Source of the DNA: Ischnura elegans
Lineage: Eukaryota > Arthropoda > Insecta > Odonata > Coenagrionidae
Direction: 5' to 3'
DNA length: 64,000 nt
NCBI RefSeq assembly: GCF_921293095.1
Contig: NC_060254.1
Span: 4,712,001-4,776,000, forward strand
How positions within the stretch are numbered: position 1 is the stretch's first letter; each line of letters opens with the position of its first letter. The notes under the pieces are model-generated. The model was not told the DNA's origin and did not search any database. It saw nothing but the letters and a program-made list of their open reading frames with translations. Positions 36,001-51,000 of the stretch are shown one piece after another. A program made the translations under genes and the position numbers.

Positions 36001-39000
36001 AACAAGGAAGGTTCGTGCAAGTCTGCTAGAAAGCCAGCTAGTAGATTTGACGGATAGCACATACTATGTGCTATCCGCCAAATTGCCGGGAGCGACGAGA
36101 GCTCAATCCCGCTCGCTCCCGAGACCGCAATCCGGGATTGTTCGCTCCCGGGAGTGAGACTACCAGTTTGACTCCCGAGAGCGAGACTCGAGCGGGAGCG
36201 GAACGGCTTTTGCGCGCCTCTAGCTTTAAGTAGTACCCTACTATTGCTTAAGTCATCTGCTTATTGATTTTCCGTCATAATACTAGATTTAATGAACCTA
36301 TTTTACAGGAGGAGGCAAAAATGAGCGAAACAATGCAAAGCAGATTATTGATGACATTGAAAGTGTAATGCTGAACAGCAAAATCGATATACTATTGGGA
36401 TACTTTTTTGGTAGCACTGTTTTGTGGGAAGGAAAGGACAGCTGTGCAAAACACATTTTCAAAGATTAACAAAGCTCTAATGCTGATTATGATCTGCTAA
36501 TGGACGTGGAACTTCACAAGCGTCTACACCAAAACCTCTATAAGCAACCAGGAAGAAATATGCTCTCATGCATTTTCAATGGAAACACCAGAGGCCTTCA
36601 TTAAACATTCCACTTTACAAGGTAGATGATGCAAACATTAGACAATGGTTAATCTAATATGTTGAAGCTTCTTTTTTAAATTATGTAATTTAGAAGCTGC
36701 ATTAGACCATTAGTAAGCAAAATATTTACTTGTTTTTATGTGCTTTTGAAATAAAAACTATGCTATGGAAGAAGATATGATTCCTTAGCAGTTCATGTCG
36801 TAGAATATCCAGAGAGGATTCTGGACATGTAGGCAAGAATTCAGAACAAGACAAATGATTTTTCTTGTGGAATTTTCATACTTAACTTGCACTTGCAGGT
36901 GACCGTAAAGGATTGCCAGTGGCTAGTCTGGTGTTATTTTCTTGAATACTGAAATATTAATGCTTTCCATTTGATGTTAATTATGTACCATTCTCATTTT
37001 AGGCCCTCCTACGAGCACTAAGTTTGTCATAGCATTGACTAGGGTCAATTTATCCAACTAATCTACTGTCTACACTGACAGCTGTTCTGTTCAACTGACT
37101 ACAGCTGTTCCATAATGCATAAGAACACATTTGTATTTCATGAATAGCGATCAAATGAATAGGAAATGCTGTGATTTCTTTAGATGATGCATTAGGATTC
37201 ATTCCACTTCACGTTTTTTACTTCTCCAAAACTCAACAGTTACCACCTTATCCATGTTTTTTCCTTGAAAATATCTAACTTGCACATATGTGCATTCAGT
37301 CTAGACAGCAGATTTGTTGCATAAATTTACCCAGTCAATGCAATGATAAATGAAATTAGGTGGGCCTAAAATGAGAATGGCACGTAATTAGGATCAATTG
37401 TATTGCCATTAAAATAAAATTTATTTCAGGGGAAAATAACTCCACTTTTGGTGATGAAACAACAATGTCACCCTTTGCATGTGTCTATTCATTGGTAATC
37501 TCCAATACTTAATGATTAATTTTTTCCCTTTGCATTCCAAGAAATCCAAAATTAATGAATCTAAACCTCAAAGCAGATAAAGTTTTGCGGAAGGAAAGAG
37601 TTTCCGACCACAGGCTTACATGAAATAAAAATCCCAAAGAGATGAAGAGGAAGTTTCCTAGTGCATGACTTGGGTGCTGAGCACTGGACCACCATTGTCC
37701 GCATGTTTAAGTCTTTCAAAACGGTATTTTATTACAGCCGCAATTGTTTTAACTATTGGTTATATATGGAGGATGATCCCTGGACAAGGTACCATGGACT
37801 GCAAGTCCATAAAGGTTGGATTGGATTCCGAGTCCCGGTTGAGGGACAATCCTAGCTAAAGTCGTTAATAATCACTCTTTAGTGTTATATAAAACATAGA
37901 TAAATTTAATTCGTCAGCAAGAGAACAAAAGATATATGTAAATGCATTTCAAGCACAGCCAGAAAAAATAAAGGCTCTCCACATGGTGGTCGACTGCACC
38001 ACCATTATTTGAAAAAGCGCAGAGCTGCTGCGCTTTATGATAGGAGTGGATTCAAGATGGCGGATAGTGAACTAGCTTGTGCGTTATGCTCCGAAGTAAT
38101 TGGCGAAAACCAAACGTTTTTATCGTGCGAATATGGCTGTAATGATATCTTTCATTTAGGATGCGTTGGTGTCTCTAAATCGTTAGCTAATTCAGTGATT
38201 AACAGTGAAAATTTCCTTTATCGCTGCAAAAAATGTGTGACTTCGCCGCCATGTGACTCGCCGCCATGTGACTCATTAAGCCAGATCCATAAAAGACAGG
38301 AAGACATGTTCAAATTAATTCTTAAACTACAATTCAATGTTTCTTGTTGTGTAGAATTAATTGAATCGCAAAAGAATGAAATAGTGTCATTAAAGAACGA
38401 ACTTCGATCCAAGGTGGACTCAAGTAACAGCTCGACGTACGCTAACAAAGTAGTGTGCGCTCAAGAACTCTCTACGTTCAAACCTGTGCCTGCCGTCCAT
38501 CCTCCAGCAAATCCTGTGCAAAAAAGTTCATCGATGATTAGAGTAGATTATAGTAAAAATCCTCAGCAAACTACCAAACTGAGGAATGTTACCAAACATG
38601 TGACCTTTGTCCCCAAAACAGTTAGTATTGATTCCAATGCGAGTAAAGATGTCAATCTAGTAAAGATTGATCCAACGAGGGAAACTCCTGATAATGGTGA
38701 TAGTTACACAGTAGTGAAATCGAGACGTCGCAGGAAAACCCCGCTGGCCGTTGGTACCAAACCTCCTTCAGTGTGTACCCTGTCGGCAGTTCCACGGAAG
38801 ACGCATCTGCATGTGTGGAGGTTTCTTCCAGAGACCACAATTGAGAATGTGTCTGATTTTGTCGTAAAAGTAGTTCCTGGGTCATCGAGTAAGGACTTAG
38901 ACATCGAACAGCTTAAGGTAAGGGATAATAAATATGCCTCATTTCGGGTATCTGTGAGTCCCGATATCGGCAACGTCCTAATTGACAATGACGTGTGGCC

Positions 39001-42000
39001 AGAAGGTGTAGTGGTGGACAGATATTTTTTTCGGAATGCAACAAAGAATCCCCTTCCCGGATAGTTGACTCGCAGATAAAAGTGCTACATCTGAATATTC
39101 AATGTATTCGCAATAAACTGCTTGAACTTGAAGTGCTCGCGAGTGACTATAAACCGGATGTGATTTGTTTAAGTGAACACTGGTTAAACCAAGAAGAAAT
39201 ATGCGCAATAAAACTCCCAGGGTATCGCACTGTCGATGTTTTCTGCCGTATAAACTATAAAAATGGGGGTGTAATTATATTACTGGAAGAATCACTCTGC
39301 CACACACCAGTTAAATGTACGAATTTTCCAAGATCGACTGATAAAATTTTTGAGTATTGTATTGTTGAAATTATGAAAGACGAGTGTAAATTCATTGTAG
39401 TTTCACTGTATCGATCTCCATCCACTTATTTCCGGGTGTTTCTGGATAAATTTCAACGATTAATTGAAGAAATTCATAAATGTAACAGGTACTCTAAAAT
39501 TATAATAACCGGTGATTTCCACTGCAATTTACTCCACAATACAAAAGACAAAACTGATTTCTTAAATATTCTTGCCGCTTTTGATATCAAAATAACAAAC
39601 TTTGCTCCCACTAGAGTTACTCACTCCACTCAAACAGTGATAGACAACATCCTAACCAACATTGACCTCAAAGATGTGAGCACCCAGGTAACTCATGAGC
39701 ATATCTCAGATCATCTTCCCTTAATTGCTACCTTTAGATACAATGCAAATCCTGAAGCAAAGTGCCAAATCAAAAGAAACTTTTCTGACCAGAATATGTC
39801 ACATTTCCTACTGTCTCTCAATTCCCAGGACTGGTCAGAGGTCTTTAATGCTAAATCTTTTGAGGAGAGTTTCCATAGTTTTTACTCAGTTTATCTGCAC
39901 CATGTTAATGTGTCATTTCCTATGGAAACGAGAAAAATACATTCTTTTAGACAAAAAAAGTCCTGGATCACAAATGATATAAAATTCTACTCATCACTCC
40001 TTAAAAAACTGGCATATGAAACAAAATTGTCTGGTAGTTCCAAAAGCAAAGACCATTACAAACTCATGAAAAAACAGTACAGACTTCTTCTCTCGAAAGC
40101 TAAAAAAACATATAATGATGCAACTTTATCTAAAGCTACTAATAAAACTAAAGCTGCTTGGAAAATTATAAATAGTGCCAAAAACAAAGATGAAAACTAT
40201 GTCTTACCCAGCTCTCAATTCACTTCTAGTGAAAAGTCAAAATGTATGTATGATCTAGCTGATGCTTTTAATAAGCATTTTAGTTTGTTACCTGACACCT
40301 CAGATGTAAGTCCTGGCACTAATTCTGCTGCGTTTAAGGCACCTTCTATCTTTATGATGCCCTCCAATGAAATAGAGCTAAAGTCCGTAATAGCAAATTC
40401 ATGCCAATACAGTTATAGTTCTGGTGTTGATGAGATCCCTGGTAATGTAATATACCTCAGCTATGATATGATTAAGTCTCCATTTCTGCATCTAGTTAAT
40501 GAATCTCTGAGACTTGGAATTTTTCCAAACTCACTCAAAGTGTCTAAGATTGTGCCCTCTTATAAGAATAAAGGTAATACTGATGATTTGAATAACTATA
40601 GGCCAATTGCACTGCAAAATGCATTTTCCAAAATTTTTGAAAAAATAGTCTACTCAAGATTTGTATCATTTTTAGACAAACATAAACTACTTTCTAGTAA
40701 TCAACATGGGTTTACAAAAGGAAAATCCACAGTTACTGCTATTGCTCATGCAATTGATAAAATACTGGTATCCATTGATAATAGAAATGAAACTATGGCT
40801 TTATTCTATGATTTTACGAAAGCATTTGATCTTGTAAATCATGACCAGCTATTGATTAAACTTTATAGATTGGGCATTAGGGGTACTCCGCATCAATGGA
40901 TAAAATCATATCTACACAATAGATCTCAGGTGGTGACCATAAAATTTGATGGAGTCAAATATACTCCAACTGCTCGTCATTCAACAGTGGGTGTTCCACA
41001 AGGATCAACTCTTGGTCCACTATTATTTTTATTATATGCAAATGACCTTTCATCATCCTTATCTTGTAATCAAAATAATACACCAGTTTTATATGCTGAT
41101 GACACGACAGTGATAGTGTCATCCAATTCTGAACAATCATTGATTGATCAAGCTCAGTTAATTTCAAATGAGATCAGTAAATGGTCAAAGGATAACTTTT
41201 TAATTATTAACCCTAACAAAAGCAATTTAATGCACTTTAAGACCAGTGGCCCACGATCAGAAAACATCAGTGTAAGTCTGAACAGTAAACCTATTGATCA
41301 AGTGGATAACTGTAAATTCTTAGGAATACATCTGGATTACAAAATGTCCTGGGCAGACCACATTGTATATATCAGCGGCAAACTTAGTTCTACTTGCTAC
41401 TTGTTAAGACAGCTCAGTTCCACAGTGGAAAGGAAAACTTTATTAAACCTATATTACAGTGACTTTTATTCACATGTTACTTACAGTGTAATTTTCTGGG
41501 GATCAACTTATAAATCCATTAAAATATTCTGTCTACAAAAACGGGCCATGAGAATAATTGCTCATAAAGGCTATAGGTCTCCCAGTAGACCAATATTTAA
41601 AGAATTGCTTGTACTACCCATTCCGTGTGTATATATATTGTCAACTATTATGTATATAAAGAATAACCTGAAAAATTTCACTTTCAATAACAGTGTACAT
41701 AGCCATAACACTAGATCGCAAAGTGATATTCATCACAATTTTGTACGCACCAGAGTTACTAAAATGGGGCCCACAGAAATGGGCATCAAACTTTTTAACA
41801 AATTACCGAAGGAGATTAAAAATGTAAATAATTCTAATTTGTTTAAAGCCAAGTTAAAAAAACTACTTCTGGCTAAAATGTATTATTCAGTTGATGAATA
41901 CTTAGGTGATGAATTTTAACTCTTTATGTTAACAGGTAATTATTCCTGATTAATTATGTATATCTGTATTTTTCTGTATTTACATGTATTATTGACGTGC

Positions 42001-45000
42001 CTTATATCTTGACCATTGCGAATGTACTAGATCGTTGGGCAAATAAAGATATTATTATTATTATTATGGTCACTCCTCCTCGCAGCGCCCGATCATCATC
42101 ATCAGAGCGTGAAGAAGATTGACCGACGCCATCTCTTCAGCTGCACTCTTGTCAGGACCTTCACCAAATTTCACCAACTCCGGAGTGGTACCCAGACTAG
42201 CAGCGCACAATGCATTCCCAACTGTACAAGGGAGAGCAGAATTAGGTCAACGCGTACATCAACCCACGACTTGTTCTTTCAAAAACACCATTGAACAACA
42301 ACTGAGATTACCCGGCTAATTTTTGCAGTTTCTTGAGTAAGCTAAAGGTTTCTCAGGCATCAAATCAAATTTATCCTTTCAACAAAAATTCAAAGTTTCA
42401 CCTTCATTCTTCACTCAACATGGAATCTTCTAAAAATAGGTTGAATATAATGTAGATTTGAAAAAAATGGAAAAATCTCGCGTTTATGAAAAAATTTAAG
42501 TTAGGAAAATAGTTTTAGCTTCTAATTAAATTGTTATCGATAAAAGCAGAAGATTCCGCAACAGTAAGAGGTTTATGATAGGATACAACCCAACTAGAGG
42601 CCACACCCCACCCAAGGGAGAAAAAAAATACCTGACCAGAAACCAAAAATTCTGCACTGCAATTAGGAGTGGCAATTAAGAGACTTTGGTTTGAATCCAA
42701 ACTGAGCCACCAGAGTTTTTCACAGCCAGCATCAGCCTTGATTGAAACCCACTTTGCCTAACTGTGTGGGAAGTCACTTTTCAGAAGCAGTGTTTGGAAA
42801 TAATGTTAAAGAGCTGCTCGAGTCAGCCACACAGCATACACAAGAGTGCACTTACGATTAGATTTCATGAACATGTAATCAAGAGGAAGGTCATTCCCTT
42901 CTGCAAACTTCTCCAAAGTCTCCTTGGGTGTGTGGCTCAACGCAAACTGAAAGCAAAGACAAGCAGAGTGTTACAAGAGTGGTTTCCAAAAATAAATGCA
43001 TCATTCTCTCTGCTGGCTACTTATTGACTTGCCAGCCATCTAACCAATGGAAACACTTGGACCCAAAATCACAATTCCCCAAAAGAACTCAGTACACGTA
43101 AGGAGGAAAATACAAGTTACGTCAGAGAAAAATCTTCGCATTGAAATTTAGCAATGAAAAGGATATTCACATCTGTATAGTCATTTTGCATTTTTCTTCC
43201 TTTTCTTACGTGAAGATGCCAACAAATCCTTCACTTTCACCATTTTTTCTCACTCTATCTTAATTAAAACAAGACATCAAAGTGCCAAAAGCAAGGAATT
43301 TGGATGATTGAAAACATTTTACACCATAGCAGTCATTGAGGCATCGAAGATCCTGCCAGTATCTAGCAGGTGCATTCCCTGAGATATTCAGCTGTAGTTC
43401 GTACATCCTTTCATTCAGAATTAATATCATCTCCACTATACACCATTGACTGGCTTGTCGTAATAAAGACATAAATAGAGGAAAAACATTGATTGCATTG
43501 ATGAAACACTGACATTCTTTACAGTATATGGTGCTCGGGGGTAACTGGGGCATAGTTTTTCAATGTGATAGTACCATTTCATTTTCAAATATGTATTTAT
43601 TGTACAGATAACTCCAGTGAATGGGTGAAAATAAACACGTAGATTTGACAATAATATGACTAGCACATCATGTGACTTGAATTTAATTACTACCATTAAA
43701 CAATATTTTATATTAATATTATTTTCACATCTCAGTTGACCCCACTTACCCCACTACTTGAGGGTAACTGGATCACCCCATGGCAAATCCCATTTGAGCA
43801 CTGCCACAATTATTTTGGATAACTGGATCTATCAAAGTACTTTAAATTATCAGAAAAAATATTGGTTAACACAGCTATTTTGATTATTATGAATGTAAAG
43901 GCCGTTGTATCAGAACGGTTACGGAGACCTCACGGATTTCCCTTTCAAAACACAAACACCAGAGGCGGACTCTGCCAAGTCGAACATTCTGAGTTAGTGC
44001 TTCAGAGATTTCAATCGGTGGGGTGAATTCTCAGCTGAAAAATGCGCAGTAAATTCTCGGTGAAGCTTCATTCAATTCACTGCAATATTCATGAACTCTT
44101 CCGCGCATTCTTACATTATTAGATATAAAATCAATAAACATTAATATAGTCTAAGAGTTGCATCTCGAGCATTGCCAATCAAAATGCGTAATATTATTCC
44201 CCGAATTGACCGATCCCATGGATTCAGGAAAGTATGGTATCTCAGCGCTACATTACTAAACTGAATACTTAAATTGATTCATTATGTTATACTGCGATCT
44301 AAGGGCCCATAGTTTGCATTGTCTACTTGCCTTTAATCATTATATCTTCTGCCTTTTATATACTACGTAGATTGACGAATCTGGTGGTTTCACTGTCACA
44401 GTTAATACATGCACGAGGGGTTTCAAGGATTACGAGCAAATAACACAAAAAAATACCAGTAAATCACTATATTCTTAGACACATTCACACGCACATACAC
44501 TCAATCTTTCACGCACACAAACATACTTTCATTCTCTCATATCTCAATAAAATGATGTGAAAATATAATCATTTGAATAATTACTTCGCTGGAAACATCG
44601 AAGAGTATTTCAAATGCACGAAGCTAATAAAAAGTGAGCTTTTATTCAGCCAACTCCATCATTAACTTGCAACAAAGTTAGTGGGGAAAAGCTTTCAATA
44701 ACGCAGTATTCATTTACATTGGCACACAATATGAGAGAACGAGAAAAATCAGCTTAATAAAATCTTTGCAAAATACAACACGGTAAATCAGTCGCCAGAA
44801 ACATGTAAACAAGTACGCAATTAATATCGTGTGTCAACTTTTTCTTCACTTTTTCGCATCGTTCATTGCTAACACTCAAAATTTCAATGCCTTCACGTGG
44901 GTGTCAACTAATTCTTTTCCGCAATAAAGATTTCTGCTCGTACTTCATTTTCTTTTAATTCCACAGATGGAAATGTTCAAACTTAAGGATACAATTTCTA

Positions 45001-48000
45001 ATGTTTGAAAGTCGGAGTTGGGGTGCGTATGGAGTGTAACAAGCTGTACCCTACAGGAGTGAGCGCAACCACTTCCATTGCTAGAACTGCAAATTTTCAC
45101 GTTGATTGGTGAACTGGGATTTATAAGCGATTTTTCTACAGAAATAAATGAAAATTCCTTCGAGGAATGATAAAAAAAATGGGTACTTTATTTTGTTTAG
45201 CACGTAAAAATCTCGATAACTATTCGATATTTTTTCTGCCATTGGGTATAAGAGCGAATATCTACTTCATCGCGCTCTCCATTCAAAAATTGATGTAATC
45301 ACTTGAAATACGGTTATCACTTACGTAAGTACGGATTTACGTAAGTCGAGACATACGTAACTCGGGGGATGCCTGCAGTTAATTTAGATCATTAATTAAG
45401 CGTGTACATAGTGGAAATACGGTTTGAGACATAATTTTTGCCGTCATAGGTTATCGGGCGATTGACTTCCAGGTAGAGGGTCTACACTAAAGCCTTCAAG
45501 GTTTCGGTATTCATGGGGGAGAAATGGAGCGGTGGCTGAGTTGCGTATGAATAGCATAAACACATAAAAGGGTCCGCTTCAGAGTCTCAAACACAATGAC
45601 TTCATTCCCTCCCAGCAGTCGTAGGCACTCTGCATCTGAAGTATACAGTGCAGCAGTTGCCCAGCAGCTGTTTCGATAGAGCCATACAGTGTAAAAACCA
45701 AGAGAACAATGGCAAAAAATAGGAATACAGATAGAAAAATCAAGAAGTTATCAAGAAAAACCATAAACCAAGAAGAGAAATTGAAAGAGGTCAATTTCTT
45801 TGAAAATTGAGAGTGTCAAAGCGATATTGCGTGGAAGTTTAAACTCACGATGCTTTATTCTGAATAAAGACAAAGTTAAACATCAGTGACCTCAGCCGTA
45901 CCAACTTCAACCAAGCGGTCAACACTTACGGAAAGTTCATCGTGAATCGAGCCACTTCCTCGTGGTGAGTTCTGGGTAGTTTCTTCACGATACTAACAGA
46001 GAGCTACTCAGTGTAATGCTTGGTGTTCAGGTTCTGTTCTTTCTCAGCCTTGGTTGAATTTCTTGTTTTAAATAGCTCCACAGGCACGTAATTCGTCATT
46101 ATGATTGATGATAATTTAAAATAATTCACCTTATTTTTACTTTTTGTGGGATTATTAACTACCATATGAAGACTTGCTAAAAACTTAAATTCAATCGAAA
46201 TAAATATCATTTTAACTGCGATTTAGCCCCCAAAATGGAATTTTAGAAACGTATGCAAAAATGAGTTTTGTTTTGCGGGTGGTCTATACTACAATTTTGT
46301 TGTTAATTCATAGACATTGTTTGAACCATATATTTTGTCAAATAAACTTCAAATTTCATTTTTATAAACTATAAACATGTATACACTCTTTGATATTATC
46401 CATTATCCCATATTTTCATTAAATTCGTCTTCACAGCCGTTTTATTCTGAAATCAGCCTGATTTTTCACAAAATTTTAAACTTTAGAGCTCGGGCGGCAG
46501 TGGTTAATATTATCCGATTTGAAAAAAAATTTGTGTGCGAGATCCTTATATCATTTCGCAACTTTCCCGCACAGGGCAAATTTGATCAGGAAAAAAAATC
46601 TTTTTTCGGCCTACCCTAATGCACAGTCCTCATCAAGTATAGCTTACGGAGATGGAATGATTTATAGGGAGGTGTTTTTCAGGTTCTGATGCATCACTTT
46701 AAAGCATGTTCAGTCCTCATCAAGAGTTATTTATCACTATCCAAAACCAAACCATTAACCCAACTGCCCTGACCTGCAGAGCAACGCTCGACCGCAAAAT
46801 ACCGTATATCTCCGAATATAGTCCCCCTCTGAATATAGTCCCCCCCCCAATTTTGAGACCTCTGTTTTGGGAAAAATTTTAAAATGCAAAGGAAGGCAAT
46901 TTTTCTGTGGTTAGCAAGTTAAGATTCTAGAGTCGATAAAAACCATTATTTTCTGTGAAGATTAAGAACAAATCTGTTCACATATTTTCCATCACAACAA
47001 AATAACTATACCTAAAACATGTTGTGATCCATTGCATGTATCAGTAATTTATAGTTCCTTAACCAGATGTAATGAAGAAATGAGAAAATGTTTTAAGTAT
47101 CCAAGGCTATTGTATTTTTTAAACATTCACAAATTATTAATATTTTTGATTTCGAAATGACTACAAACAATGTCAATATATAAGCTTTAACTTAAATCCC
47201 ATAAACAGTATAGCATTTGGCCCTGAAACTTCCTTAGATCCAGTGTAACACACCCATCAAGTCATCACAAATCCAAGTGACCTGAAGAATTTAGGAAATC
47301 TAAATAAAATTGTGTTAAATAAATTATAAACATTATAAAAATATTGCCATCAAATGCCTGCTAAGCAAAATAATTAAACTACAGGACTTACAAATATCAA
47401 AGTAATAAAATTTAGAAATAAACTTTTTCCAACAAACGTTAAAACTGAAAAAAATATTATATAAATTTTCAATGCCTCGTCGCGAATCATTGCATAAGTT
47501 ACACAAAGAGCTTCTGCTCTGCATTTGCGCACAAATTCGATGATATTTTCCTCTAATTCTTTGAATCTGCCGCATCGAGACCCCCGAAATGACTTCCGCG
47601 ATGTATTAGCACTTTGCAAGCGCTGTGAATACTATGATTTACGGCGTATTATGCAACGGCTATTTTTAAATTGGCATCGAAACTCCGTCTTTGATGGCCT
47701 CTAATCTGCCGCAGGATTGATCCTCATCTTTCTACTTGATCCATCACCTCACTGTTGAACGTAAAATTATTTTTAATAAAGAAAATATCGCGGAAATAAT
47801 TGCGAAACGTTATGTGACGTAATTTATCGATCCTACTTACCCTGGCGAATTGAAGATATTCCTCAATAAATTGATCACACTTTCAATGCTGAGTGGCTGG
47901 ATTTCGATCAAATGCAGTAATGCCGGTGCTTTTGGTTTAAAGTCGTCGATTATTGCACCTTTTCAGAAACAAATGCATCACCTACAGTGCAACCTCGATA

Positions 48001-51000
48001 TAACGACACCCCACGGTGCACTAATTAACACTCGCTATAGCGAATTGTCGCTTTACCGGAGGTGGAGCAAATACCGTATATCTCCGAATATAGTCCCCCC
48101 TTTTTTTCCAAAAATGGCCACGGAAAAGTAAGGGGGGGGGGACTATAATCGAGTGTAATCCAATTTAGCATACTAAAGGTGACCATAAAGTAATAAATAA
48201 CGGCATAATGGCTAATGTTCTCGTAGTCTTTCTATTTGAGTATATTTATGAGGATTATAATCGGAGATATTAGTAAATACTGCCACGTTTTACCGGAAAT
48301 TAAGACAATTTTTACCACAAATGTTGTACAGATACGATTATTCCGATTCAAATAGCATATCGAATATGCGTTTTCACGGAATCCATCGGGTAGCCGCTAA
48401 TTTTTCTTGGAAAAGTATTGTTAGAATAATTCAATCGACACTGATCACTTAATGACGCAAAACAGTAAATAATTAAAATGAAAACTAAACACACACTATC
48501 ATTACATTAATCGAACACTAGAATTGAATCAGTAGTATATGTACCCGTCACTCATTTAATAACTACACGATTTAAATAATTGCGAAAAATAAACAGATAA
48601 AGTGAACCCGATTTAGCATTTCATTGCGTCCGTAGCTACTATACGTCCGTGCGGTTCGTGTTTACAACCACTGCCTTTACCGCCTTCATAGAACAAGAAT
48701 GCGCAATAGGTGATGCATTTGTTTCTGAAAAGGCGCAATAATCGACGACTTTAAACCAGAAGCGCCGGCATTACTGCATTTGATCGAAATACAGCGACTC
48801 AGCATCGAAAGTGTAATCAATTTATTGAGGAATATCTTCAATTCGTCAGGGTAAATAGGATCGATAAATTACGTCGCATAACGTTTCGCAATTATTTCCG
48901 CGATATTTTCTTTATTAAAAATAATTTTACGTTCAACAGTGAGGTGATGGATCAAGTAGAAAGATGAGGATCAATCTTGCCGCAGATTAGAGGCCTTCAA
49001 AGACGGAGTTTCGATGCCAATTTAAAAATTGCCGTTGCAGAATATGCCGTAAATCATAGTATTTACAGCGCTAGCAAAGCGCTAATACATCGCGGAAGTC
49101 ATTTCGGGGGTCTCGATGCGGCAGATTCAAAGAATTAGAGGAAAATATCGTCGAATTTGTGCGCAAATGCAGAGCAGAAGCTCTTTGTGTAACTTATGCA
49201 ATGATTCGCGACGAGGCATTGAAAATTGATATAATTTTTTTCAGTTTTAATGTTTGTTGGAAAAAGTTTATTTCTTAATTTTATTACTTTGATATTTGTA
49301 AGTCCTGTAGTTTAATTGTTTTGCTTAGCAAGCATTTGATAGCAATATTTTTATAATATTTATAATTTATTTAACACAATTTTATTTAGATTTCCTAAAT
49401 TCTTCAGGTCACTTGGATTTGTGATGACTTGATGGGTGTGTTACACTGGATCTAAGGAAGTTTCAGGGCCAAATGCAATACTGTTTATGGGCTTTAAGTT
49501 AAAGCTTATATATTGACATTGTCTGTAGTCATTTGGAAATCAAAAATATTAATAATTTGTGAAGGTTTAAAAAATACAATAGCCTTGGATACTTAAAAAA
49601 ATTTCTCATTTCTTCATTACATCTGGTTAAGGAACTATAAATTACTGATACATGCAATGGATCACAACGTGTTTTAGGTATAGTTATTTTGTTGTGATGG
49701 AAAATATGCGAACAGATTTGTTCTTAATCTTCACAGAAAATAATAGTTTTTATCGAATCTAGAATCTTAACTTGCTAACCACAGAAAAATTGCCTTCCTT
49801 TACATTTTAAAATTTTTCCCAAAACTGAGGTCTCAAAATTGGGGGGGGGACTATATTCGGGGGGGACTATATTCGGAGATATACGGTAATAGCCAATATA
49901 CCTGTTGCGAACAGATATACAGGAACAGGAGTGGTGCGGTGACAGATAAACGTAAGCATAAATCCAGACGAAAGGCGATGTTTTTTTTTAATCACTTAAT
50001 TTCCTTACTCAAATAACGACTAACTATTCAAACAATTTATAAACGTCGCACTGAATAAAAATCATGCAAAGCATTGTTTCGTCAATCATTATATTTATCG
50101 AACGACAGTTTACCACATAAATTTGAGACTGAGCACTCCATTAACTTCATTTCTAAGAGATCGCTAGCAGTTACAGAGGTTAAGGAGTCTTGATGAAAGT
50201 CTTCCGGCGGTGAAACCCTCGCTATGGTGAGAGCCAACACCGAAAGGGTCTCGTAAAAACGAATTTTTAACACGCTTATTATAGGGTCAATTGACGGTGC
50301 ATTGGCTATCTCTCGTAATAACGGTGGTGTCGCTATAGCCCGTACTCGCTTTAACGAGGTTCCACTGTATTGCGCATTCTTGTTCTGTGAAAGCGGTAAA
50401 GGCAGTGGTTGTAAACACGAACCGCACGGACGTATAGCAGCTACGGACGCAATGAAATGCTAAATCGTCACGAAAGGTTCACTTTATCTGTTTATTTTTT
50501 GCAATTATTTAAATCGCGTAACTATTAAATGAGCGACGGGTACATATACTATTGATTCAATTCCAGTGTTCGATTGATGTAATGATAGTGTGTGTTTAGT
50601 TTTCATTTTAATTATTTACTGTTTTGCGTCATTAAGTGATCAGTGTCGATTGAATTATTCTAACAATACTTTTCCAAGAAAAATTAACGGCTACCCGATG
50701 GATTCCATGAAAACGCATATTCGATATGCTATTTGAATCGGAAGAATCGTATCTTTACAACATTTGTGGTAAAAATTGTCTAAATTTCCGGTAAAACGTG
50801 GCAGTATTTACTAATATCTCCGATTATAATCCTCATAAATATACTCAAATAGAAAGACTACGAGAACATTAGCCTTTATGCCGTTATTTATAACTTTATG
50901 GTCACCTTTAGTATGCTAAACTGGATTACACTCGATTATAGTCCCCCCCCCTTACTTTTCCGCGGCCATTTTTGGAAAAAAAGGGGGGACTATATTCGGA

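Larger units (their letters stand above)
37985..42066 (+). mobile_element. LINE-2 of this window: intact PHD-finger LINE
   Basis: A full-length non-LTR element of about 4.1 kb with a 5' UTR ending TTCAAGATGG, ORF1, an overlapping ORF2, a 3' UTR, AATAAAG and an ATT-repeat tail (42049-42066). Both frames are uninterrupted, so this copy may be recent. It lies on the strand opposite to the dsRBD gene, in the intron between the 42.9- and 33.3-kb exons. It is related to LINE-1, but its ORF1 has no esterase. Confidence 0.85.
47985..50367. mobile_element. middle pogo-like MITE (about 570 bp without insert)
   Basis: Ends CAGTGCAACCTCGATATAAC and, inverted, CAGTGGAACCTCGTTAAAG, with TA on both sides (47983-47984, 50368-50369). 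The inner copy of the flanking family at about 48705-48715 shows the same flanks joined over one TA, proving the insertion point. It is itself interrupted by the element at 48074-49886. Confidence 0.85.

Noticed and set aside
37765-37855. A tRNA-Cys-like gene or SINE around TGGACTGCAAGTCCA.
   Set aside because: The B box is degenerate and no A box is found at the right distance.
43260-43696. Overlapping minus-strand open frames of 86-97 codons as an additional dsRBD exon.
   Set aside because: No dsRBD motif, no matching acceptor or donor in phase. The real neighbouring exon is at 42856-42946.
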